The notes: generated from the letters alone by a model not told the origin. 15,176 nucleotides of DNA from Gemmatimonadota bacterium (GCA_003221825.1 QHUE01000097.1:1-15176); one strand, 5' to 3'; counted from the stretch's first letter, positions 1 to 5,495 are shown. Numbers and translations are program-made.

Positions 1-105
1 TTCGGGACCGTGTTTCGGCGAGCTGAAGACGACAAGCGAGGTGTGGGCGGCGAATTGAAGTAAGGCCACCACCGCGGCGATCCGCAGGAACGTGGTCGGT
101 GTCAC
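1..105 (-). CDS. Partial small membrane protein, second integron cassette gene (N-terminus only)
   Basis: Only the first 35 codons lie in the window and the gene continues past base 1. The GTG start at 105-103 is chosen because a clear AAGGAG ribosome binding site (117-112) sits 6 nt upstream. The visible peptide begins MTPTTFLRIAAVVALLQF and forms one hydrophobic helix (about residues 5-28, with His21) followed by a polar SSPKHGPE stretch. This looks like the first membrane segment of a small membrane protein. I cannot name the family from so little. It lies directly downstream, on the same strand, of the attC-like R' box at 137-131, exactly where the gene of the next cassette should start. 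That position supports it being real despite the truncation. Confidence 0.6.
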   Translation of the reverse strand, partial: MTPTTFLRIAAVVALLQFAAHTSLVVFSSPKHGPE

Positions 106-130
106 TGGAAGCTCCTTGGAGGTGGCAGCT

Positions 131-268
131 GCCTAACGGATCGCGGCTAAGCTGCGCCGCCACAGCTGGCGGGCGCTCCGCCAGGATGGAGTGAGCACAG
201 CCGTACGTTGGGGCACAAATGGAATTCTGCCAAGGCCGGGCGGCGCCAGCTTCAGCCGCTGGTTAGGC
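131..268 (-). other. attC-like integron recombination site (59-base element)
   Basis: On the minus strand the site opens with R'' GCCTAAC (268-262) and closes with R' GTTAGGC (137-131), matching the RYYYAAC / GTTRRRY consensus, with a total length of 138 bp. Inside these boxes the two ends form a long imperfect inverted repeat: 239-259 pairs with 143-161, with cores AAGCTGgCGCCGCC and AAGCTGCGCCGCC. The only bulges are single extra bases, and these lie in the arm that is on the left when read on the minus strand. In known attC sites the extrahelical bases lie in the left (L'') arm, so the orientation is minus. A further hairpin (CTGGCGG/CCGCCAG, 166-184) lies in the variable terminal region. 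The orientation agrees with the minus-strand genes on both sides. Confidence 0.85.
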
Positions 269-487
269 GGCCCGATCGCGGTGGTAGCGCTTGATAGCGA
301 GGGCGCCCCAAACACGGAGTCCGATCATTCCACCGATGAGGAAAAGAACGACGTACCAGGGCCATCCCAGGAGCCAACAGATGACACTGAAACCACCAAC
401 GAATGAAGCCAAGTACAGGTACGAGTCGTAGCGGAATATCTGGAGTAGTTCACGGATCATGGCACGTTCCCTCATTGGGCCGCCTAA
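137..487 (-). mobile_element. Complete integron-type gene cassette (351 bp)
   Basis: Integron cassettes run from the TTRRRY half of one core site to the G of the next. On the minus strand that is from T487 (after G488) to G137. The unit holds one short SD-led ORF whose stop codon lies in the R'' box of its own attC, followed by the attC. This one-gene, almost no-promoter layout is typical of cassettes. The next cassette gene (105 to 1) follows in the same orientation, so the left edge of the window is entering a cassette array. No integrase gene is visible on either side. Confidence 0.75.
263..460 (-). CDS. Small two-TM hypothetical protein carried by integron cassette
   Basis: A 65-residue protein from ATG 460-458 to TAA 265-263. 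The start is chosen because GAGGGA lies 7 nt upstream. An earlier ATG (475-473) in the same frame would add five residues but has no SD. The sequence begins MIRELLQIFRYDSYLYL and has two likely membrane helices (about residues 14-32 and 35-53), separated by a short GWPW turn, then a basic tail (KRYHRDRAA). There are no catalytic motifs and I do not recognise a family. The stop codon is embedded in the attC R'' box (GCC-TAA-C), a common arrangement in cassette genes. Local base composition is lower in GC than the operons to the right, consistent with acquisition by transfer. Confidence 0.7.
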   Translation of the reverse strand: MIRELLQIFRYDSYLYLASFVGGFSVICWLLGWPWYVVLFLIGGMIGLRVWGALAIKRYHRDRAA

Positions 488-488
488 C
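482..488 (-). other. Integron core site GTTAGGC at 5' edge of first cassette
   Basis: On the minus strand GTTAGGC (488-482) is identical to the R' box of the attC at 137-131, and both this site and the plus-strand 262 copy continue as GTTAGGCGGCCC. Upstream on the minus strand there is no matching GCCTAAC arm or inverted repeat, so this is not the end of another attC. It could be an attI-type site or a secondary insertion site. Two direct copies of AGGCGTT (548-542 and 529-523) lie further upstream, loosely like the direct repeats of attI sites, but no adjacent intI is present to confirm this. Confidence 0.55.
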
Positions 489-600
489 GTAGATTGGACA
501 TACCTGTCTAAAATAACCTTCCAACGCCTTTTTGTTGCATAAACGCCTCTTTTGACCTGAGAGTCGTGAATTAGGCTGGTCAGCCTAATAAAATTATTGC
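489..600. other. AT-rich non-coding boundary segment with a dyad
   Basis: This stretch is strikingly AT-rich compared with the rest of the window and has no supportable gene. It contains direct repeats of AACGCCT (523-529 and 542-548) and a perfect 9-bp inverted repeat ATTAGGCTG-GT-CAGCCTAAT (570-589) followed by AAAATTATT. The dyad has only a 2-base centre, so it looks more like a protein-binding palindrome than a terminator. The arms contain TTAGGC/GCCTAA, one base off the integron core. Confidence 0.5.
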
Positions 601-640
601 AGCGTGACGACGGGACTGCCAAGGCCTGGCCCGGTAGACT

Positions 641-684
641 TCGCAACAAAAACAGGCGCGGCAGGTGATCAGTCTGCCGCGCCT
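641..684 (-). terminator. Rho-independent terminator of the minus-strand hypothetical gene
   Basis: An 11-bp perfect stem (AGGCGCGGCAG at 654-664 with CTGCCGCGCCT at 674-684) has a 9-nt loop containing TGATCA. On the minus strand it is followed at once by GTTTTTGTT (653-645). It lies 67 nt past the stop codon of the gene at 752-1444, so it fits as that gene's terminator. It would also shield the cassette array from read-through. Confidence 0.85.
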
Positions 685-710
685 CGTCTCACGCTCCTCG
701 AACACTCATC

Positions 711-745
711 CCTCCTCTCCCGAAGGGAGAGGGGGCCAGGGGGTG
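711..745. repeat. G/C hairpin resembling a dispersed intergenic repeat
   Basis: CCTCCTCTCCC (711-721) pairs with GGGAGAGGGGG (725-735) around a GAA loop, with one G-T wobble, and continues as GGCCAGGGGG. Hairpins of this CTCTCCC-GAA-GGGAGAG form recur between genes in many GC-rich genomes. I see only this copy here, so the repeat status is from memory. It sits between the stop codon of the hypothetical gene and its terminator and could act as an mRNA-stabilising 3' hairpin. Confidence 0.5.
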
Positions 746-751
746 AGGCCA

Positions 752-1444
752 TCATGCCGCCTTCGGCGTCTGACTGCCGCCCTCGCCCGGTGACTGCTGC
801 TGCTCCTTGGGTTTGAACGGTCCCAACACATTCCGAGCGCTGGCCCACGCGCCCATCAGCTCGACATCATCACCGAACTGATACTGCACCACACCATCGA
901 GCAGCTTCACCTGCTCTGCAATAGCCGCTCCGATGGCTTCGAGATCCGCGCTCGCACCTGCATGCTCGCGCCGGCCCGCCCGCGACGCCTCCAACGTCCG
1001 CTCGAACTCGCTCACGGCTCGCGCGAGATCATCGAGCACCTTCTGCGACATCCCGAGGCTCACGAACACATCCTGCCGCGCGGTGGCCTTCTCCAACGTC
1101 GCCCGCGCAGCGGTCAGCAAGGCCTCATGCGTGGCCTTGCGGGGCGGCAACGGGAACTCGTCCGCCAACTCCCCGTTCTGCTTCGCCGCCACCCGACCCA
1201 CGACGCGCAGATACCGCAAGATCTTGCTCTGCAACGCGCGCCGCACTTCGTTGCGGTGCCGGGTGGCTCGTCGCGTCACCGCCACCCCCACCACTTGCTG
1301 CTCGGCGAGCACCTTCGCCCGCTCCAGCAGCTCCTCGAGCTTTGCCAACCCGAGGCCTTGCCCTACACCATCCGTGTTGTGGGCCCGCAGAAACTCCCGG
1401 ACCCGCTCGGCCATTTCTAGCCGCCTACGTAACTGGGCTCGCAT
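752..1444 (-). CDS. Helical hypothetical protein, 230 aa
   Basis: The start is ATG 1444-1442, chosen for a strong AAGGAGG (1456-1450) 5 nt upstream. The frame stays open for almost 600 nt further upstream, but that part reads as low-complexity Arg/Pro-rich sequence. The protein begins MRAQLRRRLEMAERVREF and is rich in Ala, Glu, Arg and Leu over most of its length, with several long amphipathic helices (about 1-60, 70-110 and 120-190) that look coiled-coil-like. The C-terminus is polar (PKEQQQSPGEGGSQTPKAA). There is no signal peptide, TM segment, Cys pair or enzyme motif. It stands alone with its own terminator, so it is monocistronic. I do not recognise a named family. A cytosolic structural or DNA/RNA-associated role is possible but unsupported. 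Confidence 0.75.
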   Translation of the reverse strand: MRAQLRRRLEMAERVREFLRAHNTDGVGQGLGLAKLEELLERAKVLAEQQVVGVAVTRRATRHRNEVRRALQSKILRYLRVVGRVAAKQNGELADEFPLPPRKATHEALLTAARATLEKATARQDVFVSLGMSQKVLDDLARAVSEFERTLEASRAGRREHAGASADLEAIGAAIAEQVKLLDGVVQYQFGDDVELMGAWASARNVLGPFKPKEQQQSPGEGGSQTPKAA

Positions 1445-1449
1445 AGAGC

Positions 1450-1456
1450 CCTCCTT
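1450..1456 (-). promoter_or_regulatory. Strong Shine-Dalgarno AAGGAGG deciding the start at 1444
   Basis: A perfect AAGGAGG lies 5 nt before ATG 1444-1442. It fixes the start of the 230-aa protein and argues against using the longer open frame that runs upstream to about 2029. Confidence 0.8.
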
Positions 1457-2008
1457 CGCTCTGGACACGGCGTCGGGCTCCGTGCGCCGAAATTGGGAAG
1501 TCTCCCGACGCCCGCAGACGTATGCGTAAATCGTTCCACGCGGAATCGAGCGCGATTCGTGCGAAACGGTGTCTACGCGAGAGGACAGCACCGCGCGCGG
1601 CTCGACGCAATCGCGCTCCTGCGGGCCAAAAACTGTCCACGACGTGCGCGCATCGCGTCGCGGGCATGTCCGTTTCTCGAACGGAGCGCACGGGTTGTCG
1701 AGTTGCCCAGACGAAACGCGCGGCAACGGCGATGGAATGGGTGCGATGTCCCCGACTGCGGCGCGACGGACGGCGTGTCGGCCCGCGATGTCGCCGGATG
1801 GCGCGACGGCGTCTCCGGGTGGGCGAACTACGGAGGCGTATCGCCCAATGATGTCCCCGGTTACCGCGTGGCGGAGGCGTTTCGCGGCGCCGAGTCGATG
1901 GATCGGGCAGGAATGTCCCCGGTGTGGAAGCCGAAGGATGCGGGAGGCGGCGATGTGTCGACGGCGGGGCATTTGCGTCGATGGATTGTCCGATTGCGGA
2001 ACCGTGTG
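1457..2008. other. Gene-free stretch with recurring ATGTCSCCGG motif
   Basis: No convincing gene is seen on either strand. Several long open frames overlap here but are Arg/Pro-rich with no domain pattern. The stretch 1743-1960 contains repeated related motifs: GATGTCCCCG (1745-1754), GATGTCGCCGG (1787-1797), GATGTCCCCGG (1850-1860), AATGTCCCCGG (1912-1922) and GATGTGTCG (1952-1960). Two copies are embedded in a longer 24-bp imperfect repeat (1772-1795 and 1835-1858), which starts GGCGTRTCG and ends GATGTCSCC, offset by 63 bp. GGCGCGACGG is also repeated nearby. It may be a decayed repeat or a gene remnant. Confidence 0.5.
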
Positions 2009-2023
2009 ACAGAAATCTGTAAG

Positions 2024-2053
2024 GTTCATCCTGAGCGGAGCGAAGGATCCGCC
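2024..2053. repeat. Dispersed intergenic repeat, TCATCCTGAGCGGAGCGAAGGATC type
   Basis: The segment has ATCCT (2028-2032) and AGGAT (2044-2048) as arms of a small imperfect hairpin around GAGCGGAGCGA, with GGATCC at its end. The motif (CATCCTGAGC-n-GCGAAGGATC) is familiar as a common intergenic repeat in several soil phyla. This is established from memory rather than from a second copy in this window. It lies 24 nt upstream of the ispF start, over the expected -35 region. Confidence 0.55.
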
Positions 2054-2064
2054 TTTAGCGTTAT

Positions 2065-2070
2065 TATGCT
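2065..2070 (+). promoter_or_regulatory. Putative -10 TATGCT for leaderless ispF
   Basis: TATGCT ends 6 nt before ATG 2077 and there is no SD between. A start point about 6-7 nt past the hexamer would fall on the start codon. TATTAT (2062-2067) is an overlapping alternative. No good -35 is visible because the dispersed repeat occupies that position. Confidence 0.4.
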
Positions 2071-2076
2071 CTCCTC

Positions 2077-2586
2077 ATGCGCGTCGGTATCGGCTACGAC
2101 TCACACCCCTTCGCCGCGGGCCGAAAGCTGATCCTCGGCGGCGTAGAAATCCCGAATGCCAAGGGCCTCGCCGGCCATTCCGACGCCGACGCGGTCGCGC
2201 ACGCGGTCACCGACGCCATCCTCGGCGCCGCAGGCCTCGGCGACATCGGCCGGATGTTTCCGAACGACGATCCGCAATGGAAAGACGCCAGCTCGATCGC
2301 CCTCCTCAACAAAGCGTATCTCAAGGTCGTGGAGGCAGGCTTCCAGTTCGTGCACACGGATGTCACCATAATCCTGGAGAAACCGAAACTGGCGCCCCAC
2401 GTCGAGGCGATGGAGAAGAAGCTGGCGGAGGCGCTGCTCACAGGGCCCGCGCAGGTGTCGGTCAAGGCGAAGACGAACGAAGGCATGGGCTGGATCGGAC
2501 GGGGTGAAGGGATCGCCGTGATGGCGGTCGCAACGCTCGCCGGGCCGAGCGCGCCGCGGGCGAGCGGAGGGCATTCGGTCACCTGA
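2077..2586 (+). CDS. ispF: 2-C-methyl-D-erythritol 2,4-cyclodiphosphate synthase
   Basis: The enzyme of the MEP isoprenoid pathway that cyclises CDP-ME 2-phosphate to ME-2,4-cyclodiphosphate with release of CMP, in the cytosol, as a trimer with a zinc site. The 169-aa product shows the family's start MRVGIGYDSHPF with metal ligands Asp8 and His10, the GHSDADAVAHA block with His34 and His42, the GDIGRMFPNDDPQWK segment, and the C-terminal KTNEGMGWIGRGEGIA motif. The usual length is about 157-160, so it carries a short extra tail (PSAPRASGGHSVT). ATG 2077 is the only start that keeps the conserved N-terminus. It heads a short operon and its TGA overlaps the next gene by 4 nt. It appears leaderless. 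No ispD fusion is present. Confidence 0.97.
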   Translation: MRVGIGYDSHPFAAGRKLILGGVEIPNAKGLAGHSDADAVAHAVTDAILGAAGLGDIGRMFPNDDPQWKDASSIALLNKAYLKVVEAGFQFVHTDVTIILEKPKLAPHVEAMEKKLAEALLTGPAQVSVKAKTNEGMGWIGRGEGIAVMAVATLAGPSAPRASGGHSVT

Positions 2587-3185
2587 CGGACTTCCTCGCG
2601 TTTCTCGAGCAGCTGCCCACCGGGCCCCTCTACGCGCTGATCGCGGTGCTCGCCGCCGTCGAAAACATCTTCCCCCCGGTCCCGGCCGATGTCGCCGTCT
2701 CGCTCGGCGCATTCCTGTCGGGGCGGGGCATCATGAACGCCTGGCTGGTCTTCTTGCTCACCTGGATCGCCAATGTGGGCTCCGGAGCCGCAGTGTACGC
2801 GCTGGCGCGACGCCACGGCCGTGCCGTGTTCCAGGGCGTCCTCGGGCGCCGGCTTTTTACGGATGCGACGATCGCCCGGATCGAGGAGCAGTACGCGCGG
2901 CACGGGACGTGGGGGATCTTCGTGTCGCGTCTCCTTCCCGTGTGGCGCGGCCTGGTGATGCCGTTCGCGGGAATCGCGCAGGTCCCTCCCTGGCGGGCCC
3001 TGGTCCCCTGCGCCGCCGCAGCCGCACTCTATTATGGCGCGCTGACCTTCCTGATCACGACGCTCGGCACGAACCTCGACGCCGTGCTCCGCGTCCTGGG
3101 ACGCGTGAACGCGGTACTCGGCGTCGTCGCGGCGTTGCTGCTGATCGTGGCCGCGATCTGGGTCGTCCGGCGGCTGAAGCGCTAG
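2583..3185 (+). CDS. DedA-family (SNARE-associated/VTT) inner-membrane protein
   Basis: A polytopic inner-membrane protein of the DedA superfamily, whose members include undecaprenyl-phosphate and phospholipid translocases. Family marks: ENIFPPVPAD (residues 27-36), the G...G....Y..GR-like segment NVGSGAAVYALARRHGR, the FVSRLLPVWRGLVMPFAG block with its conserved Arg residues, and several hydrophobic helices, the last at the C-terminus before RRLKR. From the usual starts, the first available is GTG 2646, which would cut off LTDFLAFLEQLPTGPLYALI, a normal DedA N-terminus. There is no ATG, GTG or TTG in frame upstream of that within the open stretch. CTG 2583 overlaps the ispF stop (CTGA), has GGAGG (2566-2570) upstream and gives 200 aa, the usual family length. 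The start is therefore inferred. Substrate is unknown. Confidence 0.88.
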   Translation: MTDFLAFLEQLPTGPLYALIAVLAAVENIFPPVPADVAVSLGAFLSGRGIMNAWLVFLLTWIANVGSGAAVYALARRHGRAVFQGVLGRRLFTDATIARIEEQYARHGTWGIFVSRLLPVWRGLVMPFAGIAQVPPWRALVPCAAAAALYYGALTFLITTLGTNLDAVLRVLGRVNAVLGVVAALLLIVAAIWVVRRLKR

Positions 3186-3187
3186 TA

Positions 3188-4096
3188 ATGGAGCGGCCTC
3201 CGCTGAGCGCAGCCTTTCGGCTCGAGCAGTTTCGCGACTACCTCGCGCTCGAGGCGGGCAACAGCCCCCACACCGTCGAGAACTACCTGCGCGATGTCGA
3301 GCGCCTCGCCGAATATGGGGCGAGCAAGAGGATCCGGGGCCCGGCCGATGTGACGGCGGCGCAGCTGCGGGAGTTCATCTACTTCCTGAAGGACCTGGGG
3401 CTCGCCGCCACCACGATTCGCCGCCAGGTGTCGGCGCTGCGGACCTACTTCAAGTTCCTGGTCGGCGAGGGCACCGTGACGCGGGATCCGAGCGAGCGGA
3501 TCGAGTCGCCCAAACGCTGGCGTACGCTCCCCGCCGTGCTGACCGTGCCGGAGATCCAGCAGCTGCTCGCCGCGCCCAATACCGACGAGCCACTGGCGAT
3601 CCGCGATCGGGCCTTGCTCGAGTTCGCCTACGCCACCGGCGTCCGCGTCTCCGAGCTGGTGGCGATCACGCTCCAAGACATCTCGTTCGGCGAGCGCATC
3701 GTCCGGGTTTTCGGAAAGGGCGGAAAGGAGCGTCTCATCCCGTTTGGCAAGCCGGCGCTCGGCATCGTATCGATGTACGCCCGCGAAACCCGGCCCACGC
3801 TGGATCGAGGCAAGAGCAAGGGCGTGCTCTTTCTCAATGCCCGCGGTACGCCGCTGTCACGCGTGGGGGCGTGGGGGATCATCAAGGCGACGGCGCGCCG
3901 GGCTGGACTCACCAAGCGCGTGACGCCCCATACCCTGCGCCATACCTTCGCCACGCACCTGCTGGAGGGAGGCGCGGATCTCCGCGCGGTCCAGGAGATG
4001 CTCGGGCATGCCGATCTCTCGACCACACAGCTCTACACGCACATCGATCGGGACTACCTCCGCACCGTGCACAAGAGTTATCACCCCCGAGCTTAG
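3188..4096 (+). CDS. xerD: Tyrosine site-specific recombinase XerD/XerC type
   Basis: A 302-aa tyrosine recombinase of the Xer group, which acts with a partner at the chromosomal dif site to resolve chromosome dimers. The N-terminal SAM-like core-binding domain spans about residues 8-95 (SPHTVENYLRDVERL; RRQVSALRTYFKFL). The catalytic domain has Arg153 (ATGVRVSEL), Lys180 (GKGGKER), His248 and Arg251 (HTLRHTFATH), His274 (LGHADLSTTQ) and the nucleophile Tyr283 (YTHID). The ending YHPRA matches XerD/XerC proteins. It lacks the extra helix between the catalytic boxes that marks integron integrases, so it is not the integrase of the cassette array at the left edge. It starts 2 nt after the dedA stop without an SD, suggesting translational coupling. 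XerC versus XerD is not settled by the sequence alone. Confidence 0.92.
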   Translation: MERPPLSAAFRLEQFRDYLALEAGNSPHTVENYLRDVERLAEYGASKRIRGPADVTAAQLREFIYFLKDLGLAATTIRRQVSALRTYFKFLVGEGTVTRDPSERIESPKRWRTLPAVLTVPEIQQLLAAPNTDEPLAIRDRALLEFAYATGVRVSELVAITLQDISFGERIVRVFGKGGKERLIPFGKPALGIVSMYARETRPTLDRGKSKGVLFLNARGTPLSRVGAWGIIKATARRAGLTKRVTPHTLRHTFATHLLEGGADLRAVQEMLGHADLSTTQLYTHIDRDYLRTVHKSYHPRA

Positions 4097-4734
4097 CGAC
4101 CGCCCCCGGTGGCCGCCGCCCGGCCCTCACTCAGAAACGCGGCAATCGCCGACGCTTCCGCGTCACTCAGGCCGAGGTCCGGCATGATCTGCGACGACGG
4201 ATTCTTCACCTTCTGGAGCACATACTCACGCGCCAGATGACGGCCGCCGAGCTCCGGCCCAACCTTGAGCGCCGCCGAATTATCAGGCCGGCTCACGAGA
4301 TCGATATTCGAATGGCAGGTGTTGCACCCCTTGGCGACGAACAGCATCTCCCCGCGGTCGCGCGGCGGCAGGGCAGGGCGTGAGCTCCCGGCGGCCACGA
4401 CCGGCTCTGGATAGAGTTGCAGCTCGGTGCTGCCGAAGCCGCTCCTGATGGTCAGGCTGACTTGACCGGCTGCGGGCGCCGTGAATGTCGCCGCATAGGT
4501 CCCTTCTGACGATCGGGAAACCGCAGGCACGACGACCGGACGAGCGCCAGGGCTCTCGATCACCAGCTGCGGCCGCAACCCGCTCAAGAGGGTGCGCCCA
4601 TGCTGTCGCACTTGAAACTCGATCGTGTATTGCAGTCCCGCGACGAAGTACTCCGGCAGATCTTTGACCGTCACGACCGCCCAGCCGCCCATGGCGACGA
4701 GCCCCGCGAGGAGTGCCGATGCGAGCTTCAGCAT
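4093..4734 (-). CDS. Membrane-anchored c-type cytochrome with N-terminal FixH/YtkA-like domain
   Basis: A 213-aa exported protein. ATG 4734-4732 is preceded at 6 nt by AAGGAGG (4747-4741). Residues 3-23 form an uncleaved-looking signal anchor. Residues about 25-110 form a beta-rich domain (YTIEFQVRQHG, SSEGTYAATFTAPAAGQVSLTI) resembling FixH/YtkA-type domains. A monohaem cytochrome c domain follows, with haem-binding CNTCH at 137-141 and a likely axial Met184 in the SSQIMPDLGLS segment before the last helix. It would be periplasmic and anchored in the inner membrane, carrying electrons, but its partner is unknown. It is monocistronic here, divergent from pabA, and converges on xerD with the two stop codons overlapping (TAA 4095-4093 and TAG 4094-4096). 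Confidence 0.88.
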   Translation of the reverse strand: MLKLASALLAGLVAMGGWAVVTVKDLPEYFVAGLQYTIEFQVRQHGRTLLSGLRPQLVIESPGARPVVVPAVSRSSEGTYAATFTAPAAGQVSLTIRSGFGSTELQLYPEPVVAAGSSRPALPPRDRGEMLFVAKGCNTCHSNIDLVSRPDNSAALKVGPELGGRHLAREYVLQKVKNPSSQIMPDLGLSDAEASAIAAFLSEGRAAATGGGR

Positions 4735-4740
4735 GAGGTG

Positions 4741-4747
4741 CCTCCTT
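4741..4747 (-). promoter_or_regulatory. Strong Shine-Dalgarno of the cytochrome gene
   Basis: AAGGAGG (4747-4741) lies 6 nt before ATG 4734-4732. It contrasts with the divergent gene at 4837, which has no SD. Confidence 0.8.
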
Positions 4748-4824
4748 CAGACTTGTGTGTGCCCTCAAACGGACCCTTTTAGGATGCCGGCGGGCGTCCC
4801 GTGGTTTAGCCGCACACGCTGAGT

Positions 4825-4830
4825 TAGAAT
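4825..4830 (+). promoter_or_regulatory. Putative -10 TAGAAT for leaderless pabA/trpG
   Basis: TAGAAT ends 6 nt before ATG 4837 with only CCCACC between and no SD. A weak -35 (TGGTTT, 4802-4807) stands 17 nt upstream. Initiation 6-7 nt downstream of the hexamer would give an mRNA starting at the ATG. Confidence 0.5.
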
Positions 4831-4836
4831 CCCACC

Positions 4837-5430
4837 ATGCTCTTCGTCCTCGACAACTACGATTCCTTCACCTACAACCTCGTGCAGTATCTCGGCGAGT
4901 TGGGCGAGGATCCCGTTGTCTATCGGAACGACGCGCTGAGCGTCGCGGACGTGCAGGCGTTGAAACCCACTGCCGCGGTGCTCTCGCCCGGTCCCAAGAC
5001 GCCCGCGCAGGCGGGCATCCTCGTCCCCCTGGTTCGGGCGCTCGCCGGCCAGGTGCCGATGCTGGGCGTGTGCCTCGGCCATCAGGCGATCGGCGAGGCG
5101 TTCGGTGGGAAGATCGTCCGCGCGCCGCGCCTGATGCACGGGAAGACCTGTCCGATCGTGCACAGCGACGACGAGCTGTTCGACGGGATCCCCAGTCCGT
5201 TTACGGCGATGCGCTATCACTCGCTCGTGGTCGATCCCGCCTCGCTCCCGCCCGCGCTGGTCGTCACCGCTATGAGCGCCGACCGTCAGGGCGCGGGAGA
5301 TGCCGCAGAGATCATGGCCATGAAGCATCGGGACCATCCGACCTATGGCGTCCAGTTCCACCCCGAGTCCATCGGGACCGAGCACGGGAAGCGCATTCTC
5401 GAGAACTTCCTCCGGGTCGTCCGGTCATAA
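4837..5430 (+). CDS. pabA: Anthranilate/aminodeoxychorismate synthase glutamine amidotransferase subunit
   Basis: A class I glutamine amidotransferase of 197 aa. It hydrolyses glutamine and passes ammonia to a chorismate-using partner (TrpE or PabB), for tryptophan or folate synthesis. Motifs: start MLFVLDNYDSFTYNLVQYL, SPGPKTP (50-56), nucleophile Cys79 in GVCLGHQ, RYHSLVV near the middle, and His175/Glu177 in FHPESI. The length and the Asn-Tyr-Asp-Ser-Phe start are standard for PabA/TrpG, which often serves both pathways. No trpE, pabB, trpD or pabC is adjacent, so sequence alone does not decide between the two; an amphibolic subunit is likely. It appears monocistronic between the divergent cytochrome gene and the kdsB promoter. 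Confidence 0.93.
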   Translation: MLFVLDNYDSFTYNLVQYLGELGEDPVVYRNDALSVADVQALKPTAAVLSPGPKTPAQAGILVPLVRALAGQVPMLGVCLGHQAIGEAFGGKIVRAPRLMHGKTCPIVHSDDELFDGIPSPFTAMRYHSLVVDPASLPPALVVTAMSADRQGAGDAAEIMAMKHRDHPTYGVQFHPESIGTEHGKRILENFLRVVRS

Positions 5431-5461
5431 GAGACCGCAGGGCAAGGTAGTAGCCGAGGGG

Positions 5462-5490
5462 TAGACTCAACGGCACGGATTTTGTATCTT
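5462..5490 (+). promoter_or_regulatory. Promoter of the kdsB-lpt-rpoN operon, leaderless
   Basis: A -35 like TAGACT (5462-5467), a 17-nt spacer and a -10 TATCTT (5485-5490) are followed by five C residues and the GTG start of kdsB at 5496. There is no SD. The spacing puts the transcript start on or next to the GTG. This is the best-formed promoter in the window and would drive the whole nine-gene run. Confidence 0.6.
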
Positions 5491-5495
5491 CCCCC

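Noticed and set aside
131..268. attC read on the plus strand
   Set aside because: The extra bases lie in the arm that is left when read on the minus strand, and both cassette genes are on the minus strand.
191..406. Plus-strand frame across the attC and cassette
   Set aside because: It runs antisense through the attC and the cassette gene, with a low-complexity product and no SD.
263..649. A 128-aa minus-strand reading frame starting at 649
   Set aside because: Its first half crosses the terminator's edge, the AT-rich boundary and the integron core site. The SD supports the shorter start at 460.
933..1529. Plus-strand frames opposite the 230-aa gene
   Set aside because: Antisense shadow of GC-rich coding sequence; Ser/Arg-rich product with no motifs.
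752..2029. A 425-codon minus-strand open frame
   Set aside because: Only the part from 1444 down has a strong SD and protein-like composition. The upstream 195 codons are Arg/Pro-rich, overlap the repeated motif stretch and have no good start signal.
3188..4096. The tyrosine recombinase as integrase of the cassette array
   Set aside because: It matches XerD/XerC in length and ending, lacks the extra helix between catalytic boxes typical of integron integrases, and lies 2.7 kb away in an operon with ispF.
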